This document shows, piece after piece, positions 46,630 to 58,710 of a stretch of DNA of 64,000 nt. Where the stretch lies: contig NC_134102.1 of NCBI RefSeq assembly GCF_000715075.1, forward strand, positions 46,323,348 to 46,387,347. Direction: 5' to 3'. Numbering within the stretch: position 1 is the first letter of the stretch; each line of letters opens with the position of its first letter. The DNA comes from Nicotiana tabacum (taxonomy: Eukaryota; Streptophyta; Magnoliopsida; Solanales; Solanaceae). The notes under the pieces are model-generated. The model saw only the letters and a list, made by a program, of their open reading frames with translations. It made no database searches and was not told where the DNA came from. A program made the translations under genes and the position numbers.

Positions 46630-47458
46630 TGTTACGCGGCGCCTTCCTGAAGTTCCTTGGAAGGGCGACGTAAGGCTAAGCAACCGATGTCAGTGCGGTT
46701 GCTATGCGCCAACTGAGGTCCTCGTCGTACGCTAGACTAGATTGTCAGTGCCTTACGGGAAAACCAATGTCGTGAGCAATTGAGTAGCAAAAAATGAGCA
46801 ATTGATGATGAAAGCTGATGATTGTATTGATGATGATGATGAAAGCTATTACAAGATGCAATGCGGTGTCGGGGGGGAGAGACACCAGTACAGAGAATTG
46901 TTTGAATGCTTGAATGTTTGAATGCTTTGGTCCCCCTTAATAATGCTTAAAAAAATAAACCAAAGTTACATGAGTTGACCTAAGAAAGCTGTAGAAGCAC
47001 ACTGAAAATAAATGAAGTAAAACTACTCTATAATTACAATGAAAAGGACTTAGTCTTCTATGGAAGCAAGTCCGATGGCAGAAACTTTGTCTTGAGCATC
47101 AGGGTCTGCGCGCGCATTATTATTGACGCACGCGACACTATTTGGATCTGCCAGCGGCTGGGCGCTGGTGCTTGGCATTGGGTCTGCGCGCGGGGAACTG
47201 TCTGTGCGGGCGGTGCTATTGGCAACATGATGGTTTGTGCGCACGGTATTGTCGGTTCACGCGGCACCGATGGCATTCGCCAGCCGCTGGGCGCTGGCAC
47301 TGATTATCGGTGGGGTGACAGAGGTGCATGCGCGCTTGTCACTTGGTGCTGCCGAGACCACGGGGCCGACCGTGGCGCTAGGCGTTGGGAGGCTTGTCGG
47401 GACGCCACGGGGTGCATCCAAGGGGTCATGGGTCGATGATGGAAAGCAGCCCATGACA
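46630..47458 (-). repeat. Element F 3' LTR
   Basis: TGTTACGCGG to CCCATGACA on the + strand. The right half (about 47100-47440) is GC-rich with repeated TGCGCGC and GGCGCTGG words; ORFs there are by-products. Confidence 0.88.
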
Positions 47459-47471
47459 TTCTCCCCCACCT
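47459..47471 (-). other. Element F polypurine tract
   Basis: On the - strand AGGTGGGGGAGAA, directly before TGTCATGGGC of the 3' LTR. Confidence 0.85.
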
Positions 47472-48545
47472 GAGTTGGCGACGTCCTCGGAGCCTTACCT
47501 GCCGGATGATGATGATTGGTCAGGCTCTTGTTGGCTGGGAGGTCTGTTCCCCTCGGTGTTGTGAGATGTCTTTCTGAATGATCTTTCATGCATTTCTGAA
47601 ATGGCCTGAGGCAGCTGACATGGAAGACTGGATGGATTTTTCACCAGGCTGGTGTGTTCAGCTGGTATGTAGATTTCCCGATGTGCCTTTCAATGGAAAA
47701 AGGCCCGATGTAGCTTTTCAATAGGCGAGGATCTTGGGTCCTCTTTGCAAATAAGTTCCGCCTCGGGGTTCTTACCATCACTTTGTCCCCTGCTTGATGT
47801 TGGGCAAAGAGAAGGTTTTGTTCGGCATACCTCGTTGCCCTCTCTTGGGCTTTGACAAGATAGCTCCGCACTATCTTCAAAGTTTGCTCCCATTCTGTCG
47901 AGAAACTGGCAGCTCGATGAGATGATGGCACGTTTGGTGCATTCACATTTTGTGGGAGTAGCGGTTGCTGTCCGATAACAATTTCAAAAATGCTTTTGTT
48001 TGTATGGGCGCACTTTTGTGAATTGAAACACAACTGAACAGCATCCAGAAGCTTTACCCAATGTGTTTGTGATCCAGTTGCAAATTGGCGGAGATATTCC
48101 TCCAGCATGTCATTGAACCGGTCTGTTTGATCATATGTTTGTTGATGATGATGGCTTGAGTTGTAACTCAATTTGGATCCGAGGCAACTGAAGAGTTGGG
48201 TCCAAAATTTGCTAGTGAAGCGTGGGTCGCAGTCACTAATGATTTTGCTGGGCATAACCCAATGTTTGACAACATGAGAGAAGAAGAGTCGAGATGTATC
48301 TTCTGCCGATATGTTCTGTGGGGCTGCGATGAAGGTAACATACTTGAAAAATTGGTCTACTACCACCATGATGGTTGCATAATTTCCGACCTTGGGAAAT
48401 CCTGTGATGAAATTCAGGGAAATGCTTTCCCAAGGTCTCTGTGGGATAGGTAGCGGCTCCAAGATTCCCGCTTGTGCTGAGTGATCTGACTTGTCCTTTG
48501 GGAATGCTTGACAAGTCTTCACACAATGAGGGGCGACATGAGCTG
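47472..48545 (-). pseudogene. pol: Element F integrase with two altered catalytic residues
   Basis: The integrase core of a chromovirus (Reina/Galadriel-like by sequence feel) is readable over 293 codons at 47641-48522. The first catalytic residue is Asn, not Asp ('SISLNFITGFPKV', codon 48412-48414). The second is kept ('IISDCDPRF', Asp 48232-48234). The Glu of the GQTER motif is Asp and its Gly is also Asp ('DQTDRFNDMLEEYL', codon 48121-48123). The C-terminal part includes 'AGDKVMVRTPRRNL' and 'YIGPFSIERHIGKSTYQL', and after a stop 'HPVFHVSCLRPF'. There is no chromodomain that I can see. Upstream only a short stub of the zinc region remains ('KTCQAFPKDK'). Confidence 0.85.
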
Positions 48546-49180
48546 TTAGACCCCGATGATGTGATGTCTGTTTGATGATGTTGAGGGCAGCCGGAACCGT
48601 GGGTTCAGGTCTGTTGGTTCCCTCCTTTAACTACATGGCCATGATGTTTCCAGCGGCCATCTTCATGGGTATGCACGGTATGGTGCGGGGTTTGGCCCCG
48701 TTGTCTCCCATCATTAGGAGCATGTTGGCATATGGTACCGGGATGATGTTGGTCTGCCTGAGGAATTCCAATCCCACTATCAGTTCGAAGTCATCTATGA
48801 TAGCTATGCGTAGGTCGAATATTCCCTTGTATGGGCCAAGCTTGATTGGCACTTCTTTGGCTATTCCACTCACTTGCTAAGATGGAGAGTTGATAGCCTT
48901 GACACGACCTTTGAATTTTTGCACTGCTAGACCGAGGTATTGCACCTGAGTTGAGGCCAGGTAGTTGTGGCTAGCACCCGTGTCTATCAATGCCCGAATA
49001 GGTCAGCCGTTTACTTTCATGTCAACGAACATTAGGGTCCTCTTTTGTGATGTGGGAGGCCTTTCGTCCACCTTTTCTTTCCCTTTCTTGTCGATTGGGA
49101 ATGCGTTCTTCTTGGGGTTGCCAGCACTGGTTCACGCCAAGGTATCATGAATGGAGCCAACAAATGTGTTGAAGGCACCT
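48546..49180 (-). pseudogene. pol: Element F protease
   Basis: The retropepsin motif 'ALIDTGASHNYLAST' is present (Asp codon 48982-48984), followed by 'IAIIDDFELIVGLEFL' (about 48770-48810). A TGA lies seven residues before the catalytic Asp, where Trp or a similar residue is expected. The sequence then runs 'LKEGTNRPEPTVPAALN' into the integrase stub at about 48545-48590, so the roughly 1.5-2 kb that would encode RT and RNase H is absent. Confidence 0.82.
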
Positions 49181-50403
49181 ACTTGTTCTGCGCCGACTGA
49201 GCCGTCCTCATCTGACTCATCATCGTCAACAGTTTGTTGAGCATTGATTTGTGTATTGGGCCATTGATTGTTCCAATGTTCCCCGCCGTAATGACGGCAT
49301 TCTGATGGGGGATTTCTCCCATGATTGTTTTTGACTGATGCAACACTGTTGTTGCTTGAGGAAGGAGTTTTAGATTTGGATGCACCTCGATCTCCTCCAT
49401 TTCTGTTGGGGCCACCGTTGCTAGGTTTGCTCCCGTTGTATCCCCCTCGGACAGGCGGCTAGGGCCTATCCTTCTGAGTTTCCAACTGATAATCCCCAAG
49501 GCACTCTGCAGCTTGAATGGCCTTGGGCAGAGTATCTACCCGTTGTCTTTGCAACTCCATACGAGCATGAGGTTTCAAACCTTCTATGAATGCGAACAGT
49601 TTGTATTTGTCCCCCATATCCCGTATGTTTAGCATGAGTGCGGAGAATTCACGCATGTAGTCCCGCACCAACCTGGTGTGGCAGAGTTCACGCAACTTTC
49701 TCCGTGCATTGTATTCCACATTTTCGGGGAAGAACTACAGGCGTATGGCGGCCTTCAGTTCTGCCCATGTCTGGAGAGTATCTTCACCGGCCTTGATGGC
49801 TTCATATTTGACTCGCCACCAGAGTTTTGCATCACCCTGAAGATACATGGCAACAGCTGCTACCTTTTTGGATTCTTCCAACTGTCCAACGGCATCGAAG
49901 TATTGTTCGATGTCGAAGATGAAGTTTTCCACTTCTTTAGCATCACAGGCTCCGTTGTATGGCTTGGGCTCCGAAATTTTTAGCTTTTGTGGCATGGGGG
50001 CAATGTTCATGGCACCCCTGATGTGGTTTTCGTCTCCTTCGAGCAGGCTTTGAAGGGAAGCATTGACAACATTGAGCTGGCCTGTCAAGTTGTCTATGGT
50101 TTGCTGCATGACGGTCAGTCTGTCTGCCTCTAGTTCCCGATGGGCTAAATCCTCGGCACGCTCCTGTTGGAGGTCCTCGAATTTGCCATGAATTTTGGTT
50201 GCCTCGACGGCAGCCATTTCCCGATCTTCCTCAGAGTCGTGACTGATGTTTGCTATGTCAATTTCTGCCTGCCGCATTCTGCGGTCCAGGTCATCCAACC
50301 TTTGCACTGAGCTGATTTTTAGATCAGGCAACGTATCCACGATGGGCCGTAATGCGCCAACCGTCTCTTCTAGGGTCGTGATGCGATCCTCGTAATTCAC
50401 CAT
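49181..50403 (-). pseudogene. gag: Element F gag
   Basis: The start is the ATG at 50401-50403, 57 bases past the primer site ('MVNYEDRITTLEETVGALR'). The N-terminal 150 residues look like a coiled coil (many Leu/Glu heptad-like steps). The core follows: 'LKISEPKPYNGACDAKEVE', then 'AKLWWRVKYEAI' and 'TWAELKAAIRL'. A TAG at 49735-49737 stops it, and the frame continues as 'FFPENVEYNARRKLRELCHT' to about 49459. The zinc-knuckle region near 49280 is degraded. Stops and a frame change separate it from the protease. Confidence 0.83.
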
Positions 50404-50459
50404 GGTCAGAAATGGTGATGATGATGGCAATGAGTTCCCTCGTCCGATGTCGAACCTAG

Positions 50460-50471
50460 GCTCTGATACCA
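50460..50471 (-). other. Element F primer-binding site
   Basis: On the - strand TGGTATCAGAGC, next to the right LTR; initiator-Met type. Confidence 0.9.
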
Positions 50472-50473
50472 AC

Positions 50474-51297
50474 TGTTACGCGGCACCTTCCTGAAGTTCC
50501 TTGGAAGGGCGATGTAAGGCTAAGCAACTGATGTCAGTGCAGTTGCTATGCGCCAACTGAGGTCCTCATCGTACGCTAGACTAGATTGTCAGTGTCGTAC
50601 GGGAAAACTAATGTCGTGAGCAATTGAGCAACGAAAAATGAGCAATTGATGATGAAAGCTGATGATTGTATTGATGATGATGAAAGCTATTACAAGATGC
50701 AATGCGGTGTCGGGGGAGAGACACCAGTACAGAGAATTGTTTGAATGCTTGAATGTTTGAATGCTTTGGTCCCCCTTAATAATGCTTAAAAAAATAAACC
50801 AAAGTTACATGAATTGACCTAAGAAAGCTGTAGAAGCACACTGAAAATAAATGAAGTAAAACTACTCTATAATTACAATAAAAAGGACTTAGTCTTCTAT
50901 GGAAGCAAGTCCGATGGCAACAACTTTGTCTTGAGCATCAGGGTCTGTGCGCGCATGGCTGTTGGCGCGCGCGGCACTATTTGGATCTGCTAGCAGCTGG
51001 GTGCTGGTGCTTGGCATTGGGTCTGCGCGCGAGGCACTGTCTGTGCGGGCGACGCTGTTGGCAACTTGATGGTTTGTGTGCGCGGCATTGTCGGTGCGCG
51101 CGGCACTGATGGCATTTGCCAGCCACTGGGCGCTGGCACTGATTATCGGTGGGGCGACAGAGGCGCATGCGCGCTTGTCACTTCGCGCTGCCAAGACCAC
51201 GGGGCCGACCGTGGCGCTAGGCGTTGGGAGGCTTGCCGGGACGCCACGGGGCGCATCCAAGGGGTCATGGGTCGATGATGGAAAGCAGCCCATGACA
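50474..51297 (-). repeat. Element F 5' LTR
   Basis: TGTTACGCGGCACC to CCCATGACA on the + strand. Differs from the other LTR by scattered substitutions, a 3-base indel in a GAT run and a G-run indel. Confidence 0.88.
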
Positions 51298-51301
51298 CAT
51301 C

Positions 51302-53378
51302 ATATGAAAAGTACGAGCATATCATAATCAACTCTGAGTCACGAGCAGAATACATACTCAATCAGTCAGAAACCTTCCGTTTGATCTCACACAGGAGAAA
51401 ATCACCATACGCAACATTCTCCTCTCGCTAGTAGGAAATATCCATCTCAAATTGTGGTAGAAACCATCGAGAACTCACTAAAACCCATTTGCACATAACC
51501 AAACCATCAAAACTGAACCTCTTTAACTCAACCAAGCCACGTGGGTTTCCAAATCCCAGAGTATTGACACAAAACACCTATAAAACTAACCATATCATAA
51601 GTACCCAAAGGACCGATCGTATCCATTGCCGTACTGATCCAACCTACTACCAAGTTGTCCCATTTCTCCGAGTCCCGTCCGAATTACTCTCAAGTTGACA
51701 CTTCTCCTTGCCATAATACCACGATCCTTACCCAAAACTCACCACAAGAGGTCCCAACATAAGTCCACATCGCCCTAAGGCCCATAAGCCGATGTATTCC
51801 CTATTAAGCATCCCAAAAGTACCACAACCGAGACCCATACTTTGAAGAGACCTTCCGTGAATCTAAAGTTGTTTCCTTTACCTTTATGATACTGAAATAT
51901 ATAATCCATAATGACATAGAAATACCGCGAATCTCGACACCATTCAATGTAAATCCTAGATTCTAGTCATATACCAATCCTGAAAATTCCCAATTGCTAC
52001 ATATAACTCCTGAATCTATTAGAACCTTCTCGAGAGTCATCTAATATGCTCACATCTCAATTGCACCGCCCAAAAGGGCCGAACGGCCTGTGCCCCATTA
52101 GCGCAATAACACCCAAAGAAGTAGTCTGCACCTCTAAGCACCCGAGTGCATCCCTTTTCCTTAGTACATCACATCTATAAAGAAATAACAAACTCGAATC
52201 ATTCTAAGATTATTATATACCCATAAAGTGTAATACATCATGCATCCAGAAATTTTCTTTCCTCGAGTCATCCTCGATTTCAACCTATGCAAGTTATAAC
52301 CGATCCACAAGTATGCCTCAGACCAAACCAATACAACATGTAACCATGCAATCAAATCGTCGATAGCAGACTCCCTCACTTAGCTCAATGCCATAGAATA
52401 AAACGTCTGATAGCTCACCATACCTATACTCTATTACTGCCATAATACCGCAGTGAGATTCAACTCAATCCTTCATAAGCTCACGTAACACAAACCATAT
52501 AATACATCAAATCCTTTGTTAAGCTCGCATTAATTCTCGTGACGACCAAGTCAACTATTACAACCGATCCAAACTCAAATCCCAACGTCCATACCCACTG
52601 GTAGAAAAGAAAGCCTCCACACAACATCATAAGGATCACAGATCCGTAGATTACCCCGCAGGTCATAACTCACATGCTTAGCCTCAAATTAGCATCTTCT
52701 TATACCCTTTCGCAGCCACAATTACTACGCATCTTCCTGAGTATGAACTCATCAACAAGACATGAAAATCTACTTCATTCCACAAATGAAATAACATGAA
52801 AGAATCTCTCAAAAATCTTTATAACCCAAGGTTGTATAACACATCTACATAAATCGAGCATCCAATAGTCCTTTTCACATCTCAAGCAAACTCTTCTTGT
52901 CATATTCAGACCATCCGAGCACATCCCGCAGTCACATCGTACTTCATCATATAGCCATCCAACCACTCACCGAGCCACAAATTCCACCCGTAGGAAAACT
53001 ACCGGTCATATAAGTCCAAAAGCACACGCTCACACAACCGAAATCACCGTGCTCAAGCTACAGTCAAAACCCGACCTAAAGTCCTCCAGACTGGCCCGTC
53101 ATCAGCACACAGAAATCACATCTCGTACATCATCCATGGAATCACAAGCCGTCGATGTACAGCTGATACCGAGCGCTCATATGCGCATATGAATACGTGG
53201 AAGGGATTCAAAGAATTACGCTTCAAACTGAATCATTGCCGCATGATAAGGAAAGAAAGATGGCAAATTTATCCTAAATGGCCTATAGCCTCTCGAAGAT
53301 AGGTATGGACGTCATCATACAGATCTGCAAGACTCTAATAGACATTTGCTCATGACTTGTAGAATCTATGAACTTAGA
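51302..53378 (-). mobile_element. Element E, internal non-coding region
   Basis: It continues element E after the F insertion. On the - strand its first 100 bases after the primer site match the leader of C/D-type elements ('ctatcttcgagaggctat'). Beyond that no gag, protease, RT or integrase motif is visible on either strand, and no ORF exceeds about 85 codons. With the left part this makes about 3.1 kb of internal DNA without coding capacity, as in large retrotransposon derivatives (LARD-type). Confidence 0.6.
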
Positions 53379-53390
53379 GCTCCGATACCA
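53379..53390 (-). other. Element E primer-binding site
   Basis: On the - strand TGGTATCGGAGC, one change from the initiator-Met site; three bases from the LTR. Confidence 0.82.
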
Positions 53391-53393
53391 ACT

Positions 53394-53806
53394 TGTCACG
53401 ACCCAAAATGATACTAGTCGTGAAGGCACCTAACCCAACCCGCTAGGTAAGCCAATTAATAATTATCCAATTTAATGAGATTTATTAAGAGAAGAAATGA
53501 TAATACAACTGCTTTTATACAAAGAATTTTTCAAGGACTAGTAGTACAAATTATGAGCTTCTAAGATTTAGATTTTTACAAAACTGAATTGAAATAATTA
53601 CAACATATGTTTGAAATGTAAATGAACAGAATTCGAATCTAATGTTACGAAGGACAAGTGATAGCCATAACTGGAATGCAGGTATATCTTCAAATCCATC
53701 GTCGTACACATCAACATCAGCATCCAACATCTGCACGAATGGTGCAGAAGTGTAGTATGAGTACAGCCGACCGCATGTACTCAATAAGTAACAAACCTAA
53801 CCTTAG
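53394..53806 (-). mobile_element. Element E 5' LTR, truncated
   Basis: It matches 45042 to about 45455 at high identity up to 'aacctaaccttag', then stops abruptly at 53806 and unrelated sequence begins. Only the last 413 bp (in - strand sense) of the LTR remain. Confidence 0.8.
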
Positions 53807-54292
53807 GGGGCTGCGGTGGGTTCAGGACGGCACAGACATGGATTTTTCTATTTTCTTCTTCTTCTTTTTTTTTCTTCAAATTTTGGGGTATCTTATCCTT
53901 TTTGATATTTTTCATTAGTCATCTTAGCCAAGTAGATACCAAGTGATATTCACGCACCAAGCATGCTTTGAGATTATCAAATTTGTGTTAAATAAGAACA
54001 TTTTTGTTTGAGTTGAGTCCAATAGGTACTGACCTTAATTGATGTGCCGAAATGAAAGTTAAAACCAACTTTAAGGGGATGGTTAGGTATTTAGTCCTAA
54101 CTATTAGAATTTCTCACATGGTTCAAACAAAAAAATATTTAATAACCAAAATTTTAGCTAATTTGGAAGTCATAAATATTAGAAAAATAATTAAATTACA
54201 ATGACAATTTTGTCTAGTATAAAATTTACTTTTAATAAATGGTAAACAAGACTAATGATATTTTGCTAAGAGGTTTCGTGCTTTTAATATAA
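53807..54292 (-). mobile_element. Probable Helitron 5' fragment
   Basis: On the - strand 54286 leftward reads TATATTAAAAGCACGAAACC, then 'ttagcaaaatatc', close to the Helitron-like start at 56395. The far end is not found; 53807-53900 holds an unrelated pyrimidine-rich stretch. Confidence 0.45.
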
Positions 54293-56395
54293 CTAGTTTC
54301 TCGGCACGTGCGTTGCATGTGTATGCTCAGTTATGTAGTGCATAATTTTGTAAATTACCAGTCTCAGGATACACGCTTTGCGCGTGAACCTCGACTCAAG
54401 GAATACAAGATTTCTAGAAAATCACATAACATTATTTTAAATTCATATTTGAGTTATATAATAAAATTTAACGAAAAAATTGTAAAACTATGAAGTTGAT
54501 GATTGTTGCTTTTATTTAACTAACTCAATGAAGGAAAAAGCTCTGCCCTGTAGAAGTCGTCAAAATCATAAATTTTAGTTAAGCCATAAATTAATTATTA
54601 ATTATAATTATAATTTATCTGGCATGAAATGCATTTATGAATTCGTGCTTTATATATATAAATATATATTACACCCGTCTATCAAAAAGAAGTAGTGCAA
54701 ATGTAGATCCTTAAATCACACTATATTAAAATTATGACAACACTTAATTAGTTGAATTTAAAGTTTTAAAATTTGATAATTTATTTATTGAAGGAATAAT
54801 TTAGCCTTTTTAAAGAGTATCGAAACTTCAACTTTGTGGTAATAATTGACTTCATATAAATTACTCCATAAATTTTAGGTTGTTAGGTACCTTAAATATT
54901 TTTATTATTTTGTTAGGGTTATTCTAAATATTAGGATTTTTATACAGCACCAAATAAGGACAGACTTACTAGTCAAATTTTATTTAATTTCAAGCTCCTA
55001 AATATTAGAAAAATAGGTAAATGACGATTTTGTTTAATATAAGTTCTATTTTAAAAGTATGCTAAAATTATGAATTTATATGTGCATATAGCATTGCGAA
55101 TATAGAAAAATGAGATAATATGGTTTCTTTAAAAGTGTCATATCAAAATTAAAATTTTGTAACCGGCAACGAGGACTTTTTTACAATAAATGTGCTTCTT
55201 TAACGTCAATATGCTTGATAGTTTACAATTAACTTCAAAATTCAAATATGTAGTTCATTTAAGGTTTAAATTTCAGCATTATCAAGTATAAAATATAGCT
55301 TAAAGTAGTTACCAAAAATTTAAAAACTCACCTTAACCTTTTTTAACTATAGGAAAAATACTTTAGAATAATATAGATGAAGGAAAAATATCGAATTACC
55401 TCTATTATTGTATCACTTAAGTTTTTCAAATGACAGATACTATTAAATTAAATTTTAAAAGAAAAAAGGTCTTTTAGATTCCAAGAATGTTTTATCTTAA
55501 ATCATGATTTATACTGTAATAATATTTTAGAATGAGTCAACGGATGAGCAACCCATTTGTTTAATCATTGCTTCTGTTTTTACATAATAATTTTTCTTTT
55601 GGTTATAGACAGAAATTTCAGTATGTATAGAAAACATATTTTGTTTACATCTTGTACTGATATTTTTCAAGTACCAGGGTTAAATGACTTAAAAGAACTT
55701 ATGATATAATTACAACTTTGCATTTCGCGTAGAATTACAGCTAAATTGCTTAACTTTCTTTGGATCTATAACACACTTCCTTCTAACACATTCATAATAA
55801 ACAATGATTAGAAAGATAAACGGAACCATTCAAGATATTATCAATAGCAATTGGAAACAAATAAATATACATCACAAACCTTTGTTATAATATTTAGAGT
55901 TGATAAATTTCAATCAGAGGAAAGTGTGAGTAGCTTGGTGTTTTTACTCTTTATATATGTTTAGAACTCCTAAACCTAAAATTTTATAACAAAAGAAAGA
56001 AATACTCCTAAACCTAGAAGGATCTGAAAGCTCTCAAATTTTGACCTAAAATACTTTTGGACTTTGACCTAAAATATGTATACAAAGAGCCCTAAACCTA
56101 AAAGGAAATGAAGGTGTTCAAAAATTTTACCTAAAAGTTTTAGAAAGAATTAATGGGGTTAAATTACAGTATTATTTTTCTTTTACAAATCTATAGTTCA
56201 AATAAGGTAGAATTTAATATATAAAATTTGGTTGATTGAAGTCCTAAACATTAGGAAAATAATTAATAACTAATCCTAAATATTAGAAAAAATAAATAAA
56301 TGAATATTTTGTCCAGTATGAATATTATTTTAAAAGGGTAAAAAAAAGCGACCGGTATTTCGCTAAAGACCTACATGCTTTTAATATAATATAGA
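54293..56395 (-). mobile_element. Candidate non-autonomous Helitron, 2.1 kb
   Basis: On the - strand it would start TCTATATTATATTAAAAGC at 56395 and end GCACGTGCCGAGAAACTAG at 54293. The end has CTAG preceded about 8 bases away by a short GCACGTGC palindrome (54304-54311). The host bases are A on one side and T on the other, as Helitrons require. The inside is AT-rich with no Rep/helicase. Part of the inside (54950-55060) repeats the 5' terminal region, so a second insertion inside is possible. Confidence 0.55.
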
Positions 56396-56726
56396 TAGAT
56401 ATAGATATATATATAAATAGATTGAAAGAAGTTATAATATTTTAAATTTCAAAAGAGGTCTAATTTTTCCTTAAAAAAATATTTCTATTAGAGTATAATT
56501 ATAAATATTGAAAAAGAATGGTAAGTATATATGAAATGCCAGAGTTCTTAGTATGATACAAAACTCAAACTGATCTTAGATTATACTTTAGTTTTCTAGA
56601 TTTTTTTCACTTTAGCGAAAATCATTCTCCTTATAACTATATTAAATTATTAACGTTTAACTTCACATTCCTTGCTTCAACTAACACTCAAAGATTTCAT
56701 GAAAGTAACTATGATTTATATTATAA
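56396..56726. other. AT-rich spacer between Helitron-like ends
   Basis: It starts with a GATA/TA microsatellite (56391-56422). Nothing else is recognised. Confidence 0.5.
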
Positions 56727-56754
56727 CTAGTTAATTAATCCGCGCTTCGCGCGG
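56727..56754 (-). mobile_element. Helitron-like 3' end with perfect hairpin
   Basis: On the - strand: hairpin CCGCGCGAAGCGCGG (56740-56754; 6-bp stem, 3-base loop), then nine bases, then CTAG at 56727-56730 followed by T. This is the standard Helitron 3' end. The matching 5' end to the right was not found. Confidence 0.6.
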
Positions 56755-58710
56755 TCAGACATTTCTTTTCTTTCTGCAAATTTAATTGATAGTTGAGAAA
56801 TAAAACTTTTATGTACCATAAATAAGAAACAAATATATCATTAAGATATACTTTCCAAAATACATGAACACATGCATGCATACACATATATTCCCCTAAA
56901 CTAATACTCTACAATATTTTTTTAGTATTTATTACAGAGGTAACAAATTAATCGAAATTAGTATTAAAAACTTGTATGTGCAAGTGAAAAGCAATTCACA
57001 AAGAATTGACGTGGACAAGTAAAAAAGAGTTTTACAAATACTTTACATGAGTTGTACCATCGGAATGGTGTTGACTCGACTTTCAATTTACCTTCCTATG
57101 CGTCCATGGATAAAATATTTTGTCCTTATTAAGAAATAAAGATAATTCACAACAAAAAAAGTATCATAAAAATGGAGTTCCAATTTGATGGATGCATTCG
57201 TCCATTTCCTCCAGTAGATTATTTGTCAAATAATTTTACCCAAAGAAAGTAAATAAAAAGAGAATATTAAATGAAATGCCATAAAAAGAGAACTCTAAAA
57301 GAATACATGAATGAATATTAATATATCAAGTAAATAAACAATTGAGGGGAGATGAAAAGTTTGAAACAATAAAAGAGCACATAAATGATCGTTAAAATAT
57401 ATAATAAATAAATAATTATAGAGAAGGAGAAAAGTTGAATAATTGTAGACTTTAAACTTCTAAAAGTTAGATAAGTGAGAAAAATGGGAGGCAAAAGGCA
57501 AAAAAAAAAAAAAAAAAAAACGTTATTATGTCACGCAGACATACAGTATGCTGTTTTTGTTTAAATTGTGTCAAGAAAGTAATATTCATTTACAGGAAAA
57601 AACTCATTGAGCAGCCACCCTCTTGCTCTTCCCCTGTTTTCCCTTCCCAATGTATGTCACCTTGTTCATGAAAAGAAATATCACATTTTCTTGTAAGTAT
57701 TCCAAATTCACATCCAGTCTAAAAGAACAATCACCTAAACACGGATTTCTCTCCTCATTTTTATACTTCCATTTATCTAATAAAAAAAAGAACAATACTT
57801 TTTATAATTAAAATTGGACTTTCACAGGCGTGAAACCAAAACGCAACAACTTTACATATTCACAAGAAGATAACTGTCAAATAGTTATACTCAAAGAAAA
57901 AATAAAACAAAAATTACATAAAATCTTCCAAAGACAAATGAATATGTGATTTTTCTTCTATTATTAAAGGACTTAAAATTCAAACTCAAAATGAGAAGAG
58001 TCTCACGAAGAAGAAGAAGAAGAAAGAGGCAAAATGACTGTTTCCTTATAAGTCACAAAAAGTGTAATTTCACCCTCTACCCCTCCCCCCTCCTCCCCGC
58101 TCCATATCAATAACGAACAGGGAAAGATAATCCTATAAATATTACTAAATATTATTAACTTTACCAATATTTCTTTTTTCATATATATGCATAACCATTC
58201 GCAGAAGACCAACATAATACGAATACCAAAAGAAGCAAGTGCACACTAAACCCAGGAAAAAAAGGATATAAACAAATTTTTTTAAACAATTTTTTTTTTT
58301 TAAAAAAAATGTATGATAAGAAAAAGAAAAATAAGAAAATTTCAAATCCTACACATACAAAATATATATTCAGATCTCTAAAGTATGAGAAAACTTCACA
58401 TCATACACAATTTTTGGCCGAATATATAGGCAGTATTTGTTGTCGGTTTGCCTTCGAATGTTTGAGCTTCTGTTGTATGATAATCTATCAAACACAAAAG
58501 AGCAAAATTAATCGAAACCATCAGTAATAGCAATATCTTAATTACATATAATTATACATCCTAATTTAAAATTTTAAATTAAATAGCAAAAATCTTTACG
58601 AAAGATTCTACACTACCGGACATACTGAAAGGGGTGAAATAAATAAGCAAACATATGACATTTGAAAATGATTAAAATTGGGAGATGTGGATATGCTTTT
58701 AGATCCTTTT
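56755..58710. other. AT-rich DNA, no gene recognised
   Basis: It probably includes the body of the Helitron ending at 56727. It has a 21-base A run (57500-57520) and a GAA microsatellite (58007-58024). A 63-codon - strand ORF at 57604-57795 has a Lys-rich C-terminus but no motif; it could be a captured exon or chance. Confidence 0.45.

Larger units (their letters stand above)
46630..51297 (-). mobile_element. Element F: Gypsy element lacking RT and RNase H
   Basis: Two LTRs (46630-47458, 829 bp; 50474-51297, 824 bp) enclose about 3.0 kb. A primer site lies beside the right LTR and a polypurine tract beside the left LTR, so the element reads on the - strand. The flanks share CATC (46626-46629 and 51298-51301), a 4-bp duplication rather than the usual 5. 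I counted about 15 differences in the first 420 bp of the two LTRs, so it is clearly older than element G. Coding order is gag, protease, then integrase directly. It sits inside element E. Confidence 0.88.

Noticed and set aside
50889..51293. 134-codon - strand ORF in element F, and its counterparts at 47050-47439
   Set aside because: It is inside the GC-rich half of the LTR, recurs in both LTRs, and has no known domain.
46625..51302. 5-bp target duplication for element F
   Set aside because: The 5-base flanks are CCATC and CATCA; only the 4 bases CATC next to each LTR agree, so I report 4 bp.
57604..57795. 63-codon - strand ORF as a host gene
   Set aside because: Too short, no motif, no visible promoter or splice context.
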